A stretch of DNA of 64,000 nt from DASWJZ01 sp963846475 (GCA_963846475.1 CAWJVZ010000004.1:3162001-3226000), one strand, 5' to 3'; positions 28,582 to 37,460 are shown, numbered from the stretch's first letter. The notes: generated by a model from the sequence alone, not told the origin. Translations and numbers: made by a program.

Positions 28582-29268
28582 GTGAGTGAACTCCGCTATC
28601 CGAACGAAAGCCGAAAATATCGCGAAGCGCGCGACGCGCTTCTGAAGGACGAGCAGGAACTCGTCAAAAAAGTGAAAGTCGTGGCGGAGAAGCGCCGGAG
28701 GCTTCCGCCCGGCGGCGCGCTCAAGGAGGACTACGTCTTTCAGTGGGCGAACGAGGGGAAGGTCGGAGAGCGCGTAAAGTTCTCCGAGCTGTTCGGCGAC
28801 AAGACCACGCTCATCCTCTACTCGTGGATGTTCGGTCCGAGCTGGGACAAGCCCTGTCCGTCCTGCACGTCGCTGATGGATGGATTCGACCGGACCTCTT
28901 ATCAGGTCAGCCAGGACGCCGCCTTCGCCGGCATCGCCAAGGCGCCGCCCGAAAAGATCAATGCGTGGGCGAAGGAGCGCGGCTGGTCGGAGATCGCGCT
29001 CTTGTCCGGCTACGGGTCGCCTTTTCAGGCGGACTACAAGTGCCAGGACCCCGCCAACGACGATCTGCAATGGCCGGTGATGCATGTGTTCCGAAAGCAG
29101 GACGGGAAGATTTTTCATTTCTGGGCGACCGAGTTGCCGGGCAATCACGTCGATACCGTGTGGCCGTACTGGAACCTGATGGATTTTACGCCGGAGGGCC
29201 GGCCGGACCGTTCGACGCCGCCGCAAAAATTCAGGTCGAAGTTTCTGGAGGAGCACTACCCGGACTAG
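28582..29268 (+). CDS. DUF899 family thioredoxin-fold protein
   Basis: This 228-residue protein begins with the family's helical lead (ESRKYREARDALLKDEQELV) and has a thioredoxin-like core TTLILYSWMFGPSWDKPCPS with CTSLMDGFD; the two cysteines of PCPSC occupy the redox position. The end, HVDTVWPYWNLMDFTPEGRP, is typical. Members are AhpC/TSA-superfamily proteins with no defined substrate. The start is GTG at 28582 with GGGAGA upstream. It converges on the GntR regulator gene. Confidence 0.9.
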   Translation: MSELRYPNESRKYREARDALLKDEQELVKKVKVVAEKRRRLPPGGALKEDYVFQWANEGKVGERVKFSELFGDKTTLILYSWMFGPSWDKPCPSCTSLMDGFDRTSYQVSQDAAFAGIAKAPPEKINAWAKERGWSEIALLSGYGSPFQADYKCQDPANDDLQWPVMHVFRKQDGKIFHFWATELPGNHVDTVWPYWNLMDFTPEGRPDRSTPPQKFRSKFLEEHYPD

Positions 29269-29366
29269 GAACAGGGCGTCGGGGTCAACGGCGGTCACTC
29301 CCCTCTCCGAGCTTCGGCTGGGCATCGTCCGGGTGTTGCGGGGCGTGCTCGAGCGCCACAAATGCC

Positions 29367-30050
29367 TCAGCCCTTGTCCAGGCTGGCGAGCAGGCGGTGC
29401 TTGGCGCGCTCGACGTGGCGCCAGCAGGCGGCGTGCGCGCGTTCCACGTCGCCGGCCGCAAGCGCATCGACGATCTCGGCGTGCTCGCGATTGGAAACCG
29501 CCAGTCCGCCGCCCTGGACAAGGCTGCGCGCGCGGAAAAGGTGAAGCTTTTTCACGAACGCCCGGTATTCGGTGGCAAGCGTCGCGTTGCCCGCTTTCTC
29601 CACGATGAAAGTGTGGAAAGCGAGGTTGAGCGGATAGTAGGAGTCGAAATCGCGCGTCTCGGCCACGGCCTCCATTTCGGCCACCGCTTTCTTAAGGTGG
29701 TCGAGCATCTGGTCGTCCATACGGGCGGCGAGGAGCCGGCCCGCCAGGCCGAACAGAGCGGAGCGAAGGTCGTAGATCTCCAGCGCCTCTTCCACAGTGA
29801 GCCGGCGGATGAAGACGCCGCGGTTGCGGACAACCTCGACGAGCCCTCTGCCTTCGAGGCTGCGGGTCGCCTCGCGGATCGGACCCCGGCTGGTGCCGAA
29901 CCGCTTGGCGAGCTGGATCTCGTTGATCCTGTCGCCGGGCGGCAGCTCGCCGGAGAGGATCAGGCCCTCGATCTCGCGCTCCAGCACGGTCGTGAGCGAG
30001 ACGGTTTGCAGGATCCTGAGGTGATCCGCTGTCCCATTGGCCTGCTCCAT
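29367..30050 (-). CDS. GntR family transcriptional regulator (FadR/FCD type)
   Basis: This 227-residue regulator has an N-terminal winged helix-turn-helix (residues 15-82, GDRINEIQLAKRFGTSRGPI with LEGRGLVEVVRNRGVFI) and a C-terminal all-helical FCD ligand domain (YDLRSALFGLAGRLLA, LNLAFHTFIVEKAGN, NREHAEIVDALAAGD) whose Asp/His residues bind metal and a carboxylate ligand. It is the only regulator near the catabolic genes, 29 bases after the IPMDH-like gene, and so most likely controls them, sensing the acid or its CoA ester. Confidence 0.93.
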   Translation of the reverse strand: MEQANGTADHLRILQTVSLTTVLEREIEGLILSGELPPGDRINEIQLAKRFGTSRGPIREATRSLEGRGLVEVVRNRGVFIRRLTVEEALEIYDLRSALFGLAGRLLAARMDDQMLDHLKKAVAEMEAVAETRDFDSYYPLNLAFHTFIVEKAGNATLATEYRAFVKKLHLFRARSLVQGGGLAVSNREHAEIVDALAAGDVERAHAACWRHVERAKHRLLASLDKG

Positions 30051-30079
30051 CGTGCTCCGTCCTCCTCGAAGGCCCGAAC

Positions 30080-31160
30080 TCAGGCCGCGATCCCCTGCAA
30101 GATGCCTTCTACCATTGCAGCCTGGTCGCCCGTGCCGCGAATATCGGGCGTGCGCGTCCGCGGATCGGCGAGCGCCCGGTCGATACCGCGACCGCATCAG
30201 CCTGGACGCCTCGGCGGCCTGCGGAAGCTGCCGGCGCTGCCCGAGCCACTCGATCAGCATGCGGGTCGATTCGATCATGGCATAAGGGTTCGCCTTGCCG
30301 CTGCCGGCGATGTCGGGGGCGGAGCCGTGCGTCGCCTGGGCCATGGCGATGTCGCCGCGGCCTATGCAGAGGCCCGGAGCCATGCCGAGCCCGCCGACCA
30401 GGCCCGCCGCCTCGTCGGTCAGGATGTCGCCGAACATGTTGGTGGTGACGATCGTGTCAAAGCTCTGCGGGTCGCGGATCAGCCGCATCGCCATCGTGTC
30501 GACGATGACCTCGTTCACCTCGACGTCGGGGAATTCCTTGGCGGCGCGCTTGCATTCCTCGACGAACATGCCGCAGCCGAGCTTGAACACCGTATCCTTG
30601 TGGACGATGGTCAGCCTCTTGCGGCGTGACTGCGCGATGTGCAGCGCGGCCTCCGCCACCTTGCGGCTTCCCTCCCGCGTGATGACGCGGACGGAGATCG
30701 TCACGTCGTGGGTCGGCCGGAACTCGCCGCAGCCGGCGACCACGTTGCGGTCGGGCTGAAAGCCCTCGTTGTTCTCGCGCACGATGACGAGGTCGACGTC
30801 GTCGTAGATGCAGCCGATGTCCGGATAGGAGCGGGTCGGCCGCACATTGGCGAACAGGTCGAAGCTCTTGCGCAGGATCGGGTGCGGATTGAGCGCCTCC
30901 GGCACTTTTGGGTAGTCGCGGTGGCCGATCGGCCCGAGGATCCAGCCGTCCAGCGTGGCGAGCGTCTCCAGCGTGCCGGCCGGCATGGTGTGGCCGACCT
31001 CGTCGAGCGCCTTGCGGCCGATCGGCAAGGGCCGCCAGTCGATCTCCAGCCCGGCCTTCTCCGCGGCCGCGGAAGCGATTTTTACGGAAGCCGGAACGAT
31101 CTCGTGGCCGATGTCGTCGCCTTCGAGGATGCCGAGTTTTAGATGCGCATTCGACGTCAA
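30080..31160 (-). pseudogene. Isocitrate/isopropylmalate dehydrogenase family gene with a frameshift near the 3' end
   Basis: The first 320 residues are a well-conserved NAD-dependent decarboxylating dehydrogenase: LGILEGDDIGHEIVP, the substrate-arginine region FANVRPTRSYP, VIVRENNEGF, the Lys in VHKDTVFKLG, DTMAMRLI, and GDILTDEAAGLVGGLGMAPG. Near 30181-30191 one extra base moves the true C-terminus (GIDRALADPRTRTPDIRGTG, ending VEGILQGIAA) to the next frame with a TGA at 30080. Without the shift the product would be about 359 residues. It should oxidise and decarboxylate a 2-hydroxy-3-carboxy acid (isocitrate, isopropylmalate, tartrate and so on). The TTG start at 31160 is supported by GAGGAGA. 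It may be a sequencing error rather than decay. Confidence 0.85.
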
Positions 31161-31227
31161 CGAGGGTCTCCTCTGCCGCGCCTCGGTCCCGAAATCGCAT
31201 TGAGTGTCACAAAGCGCCCGCGGCCAG

Positions 31228-31367
31228 GTTCCTCACCCGCGGAGCGGGGGAGGGGGACCGCCGAAGGCGGTGGAGGGGGCGAATGCCGGCCGCCGCGCTT
31301 GAACTTGCCCCCTCCACCATGCTTCGCATGGTCCCCCTCCCCCGTCGCCCGCGACGGGGGAGGAACT
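31228..31367. repeat. Inverted pair of GC-rich palindromic repeat units
   Basis: Two head-to-head copies of a repeat share the frame GGGGGAGGGGGACC...GGTGGAGGGGGC. The variable tips are GCCGAAGGC in the first and ATGCGAAGCAT in the second (reverse sense), each forming its own small hairpin. The pair fills the gap between the MmgE/PrpD and IPMDH-like genes. Related GC-rich units appear at 34621, 40424 and 40627 in this window, so this is a dispersed family in the genome. Confidence 0.75.
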
Positions 31368-31407
31368 AAGCAGCGAGTCAGGCCTCGACGCATACCCAGC
31401 CTATCAC

Positions 31408-32784
31408 TCATCGCATTGTGGCCGCGCGCCCGGCCTGCTGCGGAACGGAAGCGCGGGCGACGTCGCCGGCGTCCGAAAACTCCGGCAGGCGCCACGCCGT
31501 CTCCATCAGCCGGCGCGAGGCCTCTTCGCCGATCACCAGCGCCGCCTGGCGGAGGAATTTCGTCTCCAGCTGCGCGTTGCTGAGCGGCCGGTCATGGCTG
31601 CCGATGGCATGCTCGATGCGCTTCTCGAATTTGCGGCCGTCATCCAAGGTCACCACGATGGAGACCGCATCCTCGGCGCAAGCGGGATCCGTTTGGGCGC
31701 GCACGGCGCGACGGAGCGCGATCAGCGCCGGGTCGTTCACCGCCTCGTCGGTAAAGGCGGTGGGCGAGCCGTCGGCGCGCAGGAGCGCCGCGGCGGCGGC
31801 GTGAAAAACGCTGAATTTTCCCTCCAGGCCGGTCTTCGGCTCGGTCTTGCCGGTCAGCTCCAGGACGAGCGGATGGGTGCGGAGCTCGACAGAGGCAATG
31901 CGCTCGACTTCTGGGCCGATCTCCTCGCGGAGCTCCATGCAGCCCTCGATGGTCGGATGGATGACGATGCCGCAGGCGAACGGCTTGTAGGAATTCAGCC
32001 CGGCCTCCCAGCGCATGCCGAGGTCGCCAAGAATCTCGTCGAAATCCTGCTTGTTGGACAGCACATGGGCGAAGCCGCGCGGCGCCTCGATGCCGCGCTC
32101 CGAGGAGTCGAAGCCGGCCTCCGCCAGGAACGCCGACATGGCGCCGTTCTGTGCCGCCCGGCCGGGATGAAAGCTCTTTGTCATCGTGCCGAACATCTCG
32201 CGAAGCCCGGAGGACTGCGTCGCCGCGAGGCCGAACGCCCAGGCGAGCTGTCGCTCGCCGAGGCCGATGAGCTTGCCGATCGCCGCAGCCGCGCCGAAAA
32301 CCCCGGCCGTCCCGGTGATGTGCCAGCCGCGGTCGTAATGGTCGGGATAGACGGCGTTGCCGATGCGGCACTCCACCTCCACGCCGACGATCAGCGCCTC
32401 CAGCAGCGCCGCCCCGGAAGCGGGCCGCAGCTCGGCGACGGCGAGCAGCGCCGAGGCGACCGGGCCGGCCGGATGGATGATCGTCTTCAGGTGCGTGTCG
32501 TCGTAATCGAGCACGTGCGAGGAGATGCCGTTCACCAGCGCGGCGTGCAGGGCGTCGAGCCGCTCGCCGCGGCCGATCACCGTCGCGGCCGCCGGCCCGG
32601 AAAAGGGCTTTGCCGCGGCAAGCACCCGGTCGACCGTCTCGTGACTCGCGCCGCCGACCGCGCAGCCCAGCCAGTTGAAGAAGGTGCGCACGCCCTCGCG
32701 CCGGACGTCTTCGGGGATATCGTCGAGCCGGCATGCCTTGACCCAGGCGGCGAGCTCGCGCGTCACGTTCGGGGCTGCGGCCAT
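31408..32784 (-). CDS. MmgE/PrpD family protein (second of three)
   Basis: This 458-residue paralog shows FFNWLGCAVGGASHETVDRV, LDYDDTHLKTIIHPAGPV, HYDRGWHITGTAGVFGAAAA, MFGTMTKSFHPGRAAQNGAM and NSYKPFACGIVIHPTIEGCM. The variant of the His/Lys-rich active-site loop differs from the copies at 23785 and 34790, so it probably handles a different intermediate or stereoisomer. A good ribosome site (AGGAGAGG) precedes the ATG. The SDR gene upstream ends 8 bases before it, making a transcription unit AbrB-SDR-MmgE, perhaps continuing past the repeat into the IPMDH-like gene and gntR. Confidence 0.92.
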   Translation of the reverse strand: MAAAPNVTRELAAWVKACRLDDIPEDVRREGVRTFFNWLGCAVGGASHETVDRVLAAAKPFSGPAAATVIGRGERLDALHAALVNGISSHVLDYDDTHLKTIIHPAGPVASALLAVAELRPASGAALLEALIVGVEVECRIGNAVYPDHYDRGWHITGTAGVFGAAAAIGKLIGLGERQLAWAFGLAATQSSGLREMFGTMTKSFHPGRAAQNGAMSAFLAEAGFDSSERGIEAPRGFAHVLSNKQDFDEILGDLGMRWEAGLNSYKPFACGIVIHPTIEGCMELREEIGPEVERIASVELRTHPLVLELTGKTEPKTGLEGKFSVFHAAAAALLRADGSPTAFTDEAVNDPALIALRRAVRAQTDPACAEDAVSIVVTLDDGRKFEKRIEHAIGSHDRPLSNAQLETKFLRQAALVIGEEASRRLMETAWRLPEFSDAGDVARASVPQQAGRAATMR

Positions 32785-32792
32785 GTCCTCTC

Positions 32793-33584
32793 CTAAAGCA
32801 GTCCGCGGGCAATGCCGCCGTCGACGTTCACAGCCTGGCCGGTCACATAGCTGGCGAGCGGGCTTGCCAGCCAGGTCACCATCACCGCGACCTCATCCGG
32901 CTCGGCGAAGCGGCCGAGCGGTATATCCCTGGAAAATTCCGCCAATATCTCGGCGGGCGAGACGTTGCGCTCCGCCGCCATCTTGTCGGCGCGGTTGGTC
33001 CACAGGGGCGTCAGCGTCCGTCCCGGCCCGACGCAATTGACGCGGATTCCGTCGGGAGCGAACTCGCCGGCGAGCGTCTTCACCAGGCCGAGGAGGCCGG
33101 CCTTGTGGACGTTCGAAACGATCTGGTGGGCGTAGGGCATCTTTGCCGACGCCGCGCCGAGCACCACCACGGCGGGCGAGCGGCCGCGCTTCAGGAAGGG
33201 CAGCATGGCGCGGATGGCGCGGACCGTGGACAGGATGTTGAAGCTGTAATTGTTCAGCCAATCCTCGTCGGACAGGTCGGCGAAGGCCGAGCGGATGCTG
33301 CCGCCGACCGCCGTGACCAGAACGTCGAGCGCGTCCCACCGCGCCGCGATCTCTGCGGCGATGCGGTCCGGCGCATCGGCCTCCGTGATGTCGGCGGCCA
33401 GCGTCGCCGGCTCGTGGCCGGTCTCCTGGCGGATCGCATCGGCGGCCTTGGCAAGGTTCCCGGCGCCGCGCGAGACCAGCAGCAGCTCGGCGCCTTCGCC
33501 TGCCATCTGGCGCGCCGCGGCGAGGCCGATGCCGTAGCTGCCGCCGACGATCAGGGTGCGGCGCCCGCTAAATTGCAGGTCCAT
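32793..33584 (-). CDS. Short-chain dehydrogenase/reductase family protein with atypical active site
   Basis: This 263-residue protein has the Rossmann motif GGSYGIGLAAARQMA, an ADITEAD segment and VTAVGGS in place of NNAG, and ends SYVTGQAVNVDGG, all typical for SDRs. In the usual catalytic region it reads GAASAKMPYAHQ then IVSNVHKAGLLGLV: the Lys is present, but the residue four before it is Ser rather than Tyr. An SDR branch with SNxxR/K is known, so it may still be an enzyme, with altered chemistry. It overlaps the AbrB-like gene by 17 bases and precedes an MmgE/PrpD gene by 8. Confidence 0.9.
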   Translation of the reverse strand: MDLQFSGRRTLIVGGSYGIGLAAARQMAGEGAELLLVSRGAGNLAKAADAIRQETGHEPATLAADITEADAPDRIAAEIAARWDALDVLVTAVGGSIRSAFADLSDEDWLNNYSFNILSTVRAIRAMLPFLKRGRSPAVVVLGAASAKMPYAHQIVSNVHKAGLLGLVKTLAGEFAPDGIRVNCVGPGRTLTPLWTNRADKMAAERNVSPAEILAEFSRDIPLGRFAEPDEVAVMVTWLASPLASYVTGQAVNVDGGIARGLL

Positions 33585-34779
33585 GCCGAAAACCCAGGAT
33601 TTTGCGGAACAGAGCGAAGACGAGGAGGATGGTGGAGGAGACGACGGCGATCCGCATGACGTGGAAGGCCGTGACGATCTGCGCGTCGATGTCCATCGCC
33701 TGCGCGGTGATGACCATTTCCGTCACGGCGGCCGGCGCCAGCGCCAGAAAACTCGTCGTGTAGGGCAGGCCGGACGTGGCGGCGAGCAAGGCTGCGCCGC
33801 CGGCGGCGGCCGCCACCATGAAAAGCGAGACGGCGAGCCCGGAGAGCGCCACGCGCGGCAGGCGGGCAATCACCTCGCGGCGGAAGCGGCAGCCGAGCCA
33901 GATGCCGATGACGATCTGCGCGGCGACGATCAGCAGCCACGGGACGTCGACGAGGAGAAGGCCGGATGCTCCGAGCACGGTGCCGAGGAAGATCGGCCCG
34001 ACCAGCCAGGGATTGGGAAACGGCGTGCGGCGGAACAGCAGCGCCGTCGCATAGGCGAGGGCAAGGCTCAGCGCCAGGAGGAAAAGATTGTCGGAGGCGG
34101 CCGCGCCGGCGTCGGCGGCGGCGCCGTGGCTGCCGAACGCGAAGACGAGGAACGGCACCGTGCTGACCACGGTGGCCACCCGGATCGCATGGGTGACGGA
34201 GACCGCGACGGGGTCGCCGCCGCGCTGCTCAGCCACCACCGCCATGTCGGCCATACCGCCCGCCGCTGTGGCGAAGAAGGCGGTGTCGCGGTCGATGCCG
34301 GCGAGCGCGGCGTGCAGCAGCGCCGCGATGGCGGTGAGCACGATGACGAAGAGGGTCGCCACCGCCATATGCGGGAGGAGAGAGAGCGCCGTGGCGAGCA
34401 CGGCCGGCGTGAAGCGCATGCCGACGGCGAGCCCGATGGCGACCTGGCCGAGCTCGCGCCCCATCGGCACGAAGTCCATCCGATAGCCGAGGAGCGAAGC
34501 CGCCCCGACGGCAAACAGCGGGCCGAGCATCCACGGCAGCGGCATCCGGATCACGCCGGCCAGCGCGCCGGCGGCGATCGCCAGCAACAGCGTCAGCGCG
34601 ATGCGGAGGAGGTCGCGCCGTCCCCCTCCCCCTTGTGGGGAGGGGCTAGGGGAGGGGTCGTCGATGCCGAGATCTACGCCCGAGGGCCCCTCACCCAGCC
34701 GCTTCGCGGCTACCCTCTCCCCACAAGGGGGCGAGGGTCGGGAGCCTAGTCCGCTCGCCTGGTCGCCAAGCTGCGCCAT
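33568..34779 (-). CDS. AbrB family (PF05145-type) integral membrane protein
   Basis: This 403-residue protein has about ten hydrophobic segments in two repeated halves: GVIRMPLPWMLGPLFAVGAA, TAFFATAAGGMADMAVVAEQ and, in the second half, PYTTSFLALAPAAVTEMVIT with FHVMRIAVVSS. This duplicated layout is the AbrB/AmoA-regulator membrane family, probably a transporter. Residues 1-55 are a translation of a palindromic repeat (PSPPCGERVAAKRLGEGPS, PSPSPSPQGGGG) and do not belong to the family; no better start lies downstream. It is near the tct transporter and in one unit with the SDR. Confidence 0.85.
   Translation of the reverse strand: MAQLGDQASGLGSRPSPPCGERVAAKRLGEGPSGVDLGIDDPSPSPSPQGGGGRRDLLRIALTLLLAIAAGALAGVIRMPLPWMLGPLFAVGAASLLGYRMDFVPMGRELGQVAIGLAVGMRFTPAVLATALSLLPHMAVATLFVIVLTAIAALLHAALAGIDRDTAFFATAAGGMADMAVVAEQRGGDPVAVSVTHAIRVATVVSTVPFLVFAFGSHGAAADAGAAASDNLFLLALSLALAYATALLFRRTPFPNPWLVGPIFLGTVLGASGLLLVDVPWLLIVAAQIVIGIWLGCRFRREVIARLPRVALSGLAVSLFMVAAAAGGAALLAATSGLPYTTSFLALAPAAVTEMVITAQAMDIDAQIVTAFHVMRIAVVSSTILLVFALFRKILGFRHGPAI
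34621..34738. repeat. Palindromic GC-rich repeat forming the 5' end of the AbrB-like gene
   Basis: CCCCTCCCCCTTGTGGGGAG at the left has its complement (CTCTCCCCACAAGGGGGCGAG) at the right end, with inner hairpins such as AGCCGCTTCGCGGCT. It falls entirely inside the N-terminal coding part of the gene at 33568-34779, in frame. The CCCCTTGTGGGG tip relates it to the repeats at 40424 and 40627. Confidence 0.75.
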
Positions 34780-34789
34780 TTCTGCGATC

Positions 34790-36217
34790 TCAGCTGCGGG
34801 AAAGCGCTGCGGTCAGGCGGGAGATAGAGCCGAGGCTCTCCAGGTCGCGGACCATCGCCACGACGTCTTCGGCCCGGTCTTTGTCCCAGCGCGCATATTT
34901 CGCGCATTCGCGGAATTTTTCCGCGACGTCGTCAAAACTCATCGGCTGATCGGGGCTGCCCTTGCCGAAATCCGCCATGCCGGAGACGCGCCTTCCGTCG
35001 GCGAGCTCGATGTCGATGTAGGTGGTCATCTTGTGGTAGCCGGCGGCCTCGGCGCGCTCGTCGACGACGAAATCCACTTTTTCGATCATCTGCTGCACGT
35101 CGGGCCGGAGCACGATTTCGTCGGTGAATTCGTTCAGCCCGGCGCGGCGCTCCAGGAGCAGGATGGCCATGCAGAATTCCATGGAGAATTTCGCCTGCAG
35201 CTCGTTTCGCGGCCGGTGGTGGATCAGCGCGTTCGGCATGTTGGAATTGGTTCCGACGCGAACGCGGACGACCTGGTCGGGGCGGATGTTTTCGGCGCGG
35301 ATGAGCCGCAGCATCTCCGTCATGCCGGGATGCGTAAGCGAGCCGGACGGGTGCGGCTTGATGGAGATGCCGGGCGAAGCAAAGGTCCAGGGCGCGCCGA
35401 GTTTTCCCACGATGGCCGCCTCGTCGTAGCCGCCGCCGGCCGCGGCGAAGAAGCCGCGCGGCGCCTCCAGAATCGTGTCGGCGGCCGTCCAGCCGAGCGC
35501 GGCGAAATCGGCGGCGACGACGCCGCTCTCCGAGGCGCGGCCGGCGTGGAACGGCTTGGTCATGGTCCCAAAGTTCTCGCGAAGCCCGGCCGACTGGCTG
35601 CCGGCGATCGAGAGCGCGCGTGCGGTGGCGTCGTCGTCGAGGTCCATCAGCTTGGCGGCGGCAGCAGCCGCGGCGAACGTTCCGCAGGTGGCGGTGGCAT
35701 GAAAGCCGGTCTGGTAATGGCGCGGATCGATCGCCTCGGCGATCTTGCACTCGACCTCGACGCCGAGATGGTAGGCGAGCATGACGTCGCGCCCGCTCTT
35801 GTCCAGCGCCTCGCCGACGGCCAGCGCGGCGGGAAGCGCCGGCGCGGTCGGGTGGGTGAGCAGGCCGTAGACGCGGTCGGCGGCGACGGCGAGCTGCGTG
35901 TCGTCGTAGTCATCGGCATGGATGGCGACGCCGTTGGCGAACGCCGCAAAGCGCGGCGCGATTTTGATCGCCGAGCCGATAATCGTCGCCGGGCCCGGCG
36001 CAAGCTTCAGGCTCTCCAGGTGGCGGCGGACCAGCTCGCCGCTCCGCGCCACCGAGCCCGCGAGCGCCAGGCCGAGCCCGTCGAGGATCGACTTCTTGCC
36101 GAGCGCGATCACCTCGTCGGGAAGGTCGCCGTAGCGCGCGCCGCGGACGAATTCCACGACGTGCCGCGTCGTTTTGGTGCGGGCCGGGGCGGGCGATGGA
36201 GCTACGGGCGAGTTCAT
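34790..36217 (-). CDS. MmgE/PrpD family protein (third of three)
   Basis: This 475-residue paralog has ARYGDLPDEVIALGKKSILDG, LAVAADRVYGLLTHPTAPAL, HYQTGFHATATCGTFAAAAA, NFGTMTKPFHAGRASESG and GISIKPHPSGSLTHPGMTEM. Its active-site loop IKPHPSG resembles the copy at 23785 (IKPYPSG) more than the one at 31408. The start ATG at 36217 has GGAGAA just upstream. It is the first minus-strand gene after the divergent promoter region shared with tctCBA, suggesting that its substrate is what the transporter brings in. Confidence 0.92.
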   Translation of the reverse strand: MNSPVAPSPAPARTKTTRHVVEFVRGARYGDLPDEVIALGKKSILDGLGLALAGSVARSGELVRRHLESLKLAPGPATIIGSAIKIAPRFAAFANGVAIHADDYDDTQLAVAADRVYGLLTHPTAPALPAALAVGEALDKSGRDVMLAYHLGVEVECKIAEAIDPRHYQTGFHATATCGTFAAAAAAAKLMDLDDDATARALSIAGSQSAGLRENFGTMTKPFHAGRASESGVVAADFAALGWTAADTILEAPRGFFAAAGGGYDEAAIVGKLGAPWTFASPGISIKPHPSGSLTHPGMTEMLRLIRAENIRPDQVVRVRVGTNSNMPNALIHHRPRNELQAKFSMEFCMAILLLERRAGLNEFTDEIVLRPDVQQMIEKVDFVVDERAEAAGYHKMTTYIDIELADGRRVSGMADFGKGSPDQPMSFDDVAEKFRECAKYARWDKDRAEDVVAMVRDLESLGSISRLTAALSRS

Positions 36218-36289
36218 TCGTTCTCCACTGAACGGCAGCGGCCCGAGCGGGCGCGGGGCGCCGCGACGCGGAGCGCCGCGACCCACCTT

Positions 36290-36319
36290 TGCTTAGGGGG
36301 CGTGGCTGCGGATTGTCAA
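36290..36319 (-). promoter_or_regulatory. Candidate promoter for the minus-strand catabolic genes
   Basis: On the minus strand TTGACA (36319-36314) is followed, after about 18 bases, by TAAGCA (36295-36290), leaving a leader of about 70 bases to the MmgE/PrpD start at 36217. The -35 box is perfect; the -10 is weak. Confidence 0.35.
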
Positions 36320-36360
36320 CAAACCAGCCGGCGCTGCCTTGAGAGCGCTAGCGCAAAGTG

Positions 36361-36390
36361 TTGACACTCCGTTCGGCTGCTTCGTATGGA
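36361..36390 (+). promoter_or_regulatory. Candidate promoter for tctCBA
   Basis: TTGACA at 36361-36366 is followed after 18 bases by TATGGA (36385-36390), about 65 bases before the tctC ATG. Together with the opposite candidate at 36290-36319 it would give a compact divergent regulatory region. Confidence 0.4.
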
Positions 36391-36455
36391 ACGGGAACGT
36401 ATCTTGCGCACCCGGAGCAAAGAAGCCGGGGGTTGCCAACGAAAGGGAGGACAGA

Positions 36456-37460
36456 ATGACAAGATTCTCTACGCGGCGCGGTGCTTTGCAGCTGACCGCG
36501 GCGGTGGTCGCCGCGCTGACCATCGGAGCGGCGCTTCCGTCGGCGCTACGGGCGCAGGACGACTATCCCAGCCGGCCGATCAACGTGATCGTCCCCTTCG
36601 CCACCGGCGGCTACAACGACCGCCTGGCGCGCGCCTTCGCGCCCTATCTCGAAAAGGAGCTGGGGCAGCCGCTCAACATCATCAACCAGGAGGGCGCCGG
36701 CGCCCAGCTCGGACATACCTATGCGCTGCAGCAGGCGAACGACGGCTATACCGTCATGCTGACCTCGGCGTCGCCGTACATTCCGCTGTCGATCTACCTG
36801 CAGCAGGCGCCCTACAAGCTCGAAGACTTCACCATGATCAACCTGCCGTCGCGGGATTACACGCTCGCGGCGACCACCCCCGACAGCGACATCGGCTCCA
36901 TGCAGGACCTGATCGACCGCCTCAAGGCGGACCCGTCGAGCGTCTCCATCGGCGTGCAGCCGGCCTCGGCGGATTACGCCAACCTGATCCTGACGCTGCG
37001 GGCGGCCGGGATCGATCCGAGCGCGGTGCGCATCGTCACCTATGACGGCGGCGGCCCGGCGCGCAACGCGACGGCCGGCGGCCAGGTCGACGTCGGCTTC
37101 GTCGGCGCCGAGGGCTTTTTGCCGCTGAAGGACAAGATCAAGCCGCTGGCCATGTACGCGGCGGAGGCGCCGGAATGGTGGCCGGATGCGCCGCTTATCG
37201 GGACCACCGGTGTCCAGACGGACTTCGTCGAAGGCTCGCAGCGCGGCTGGGCGGTCTCCACCAAGCTGAAGGAGGAGCAGCCGGAGATCTACGCCAAGCT
37301 CAGGGACGCGATCGAGCGCGCCTCGAAGAACCCGGAGGCGATCGAGGCGCTCAAGAAGCAGGAGCTGTCGACGACCTGGTACGGGGAGGAGGCCTCGCAG
37401 GAAGCGTATCTCGCCAACGCCAAGAAGATGGAGCAATATTCCGATCTTCTGAAGGAGTAG
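36456..37460 (+). CDS. tctC: Tripartite tricarboxylate transporter substrate-binding protein
   Basis: This 334-residue periplasmic protein opens with a twin-arginine-like signal (MTRFSTRRGALQLTAAVVAA) cleaved after LRAQ. The mature start YPSRPINVIVPFATGGYNDR is the hallmark of the Bug/TctC family, whose P-F-x-x-G-G loop binds carboxylates, and the later GGPARNATAGGQVDVGFVG is also typical. It should capture a di- or tricarboxylic acid for TctAB. A strong GGGAGG ribosome site precedes the ATG. Confidence 0.95.
   Translation: MTRFSTRRGALQLTAAVVAALTIGAALPSALRAQDDYPSRPINVIVPFATGGYNDRLARAFAPYLEKELGQPLNIINQEGAGAQLGHTYALQQANDGYTVMLTSASPYIPLSIYLQQAPYKLEDFTMINLPSRDYTLAATTPDSDIGSMQDLIDRLKADPSSVSIGVQPASADYANLILTLRAAGIDPSAVRIVTYDGGGPARNATAGGQVDVGFVGAEGFLPLKDKIKPLAMYAAEAPEWWPDAPLIGTTGVQTDFVEGSQRGWAVSTKLKEEQPEIYAKLRDAIERASKNPEAIEALKKQELSTTWYGEEASQEAYLANAKKMEQYSDLLKE

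Noticed and set aside
29367..31160. Apparent IPMDH-GntR fusion protein of 597 residues
   Set aside because: The fusion arises only because a +1 shift removes the dehydrogenase stop. The true dehydrogenase C-terminus and the separate GntR start are both visible.
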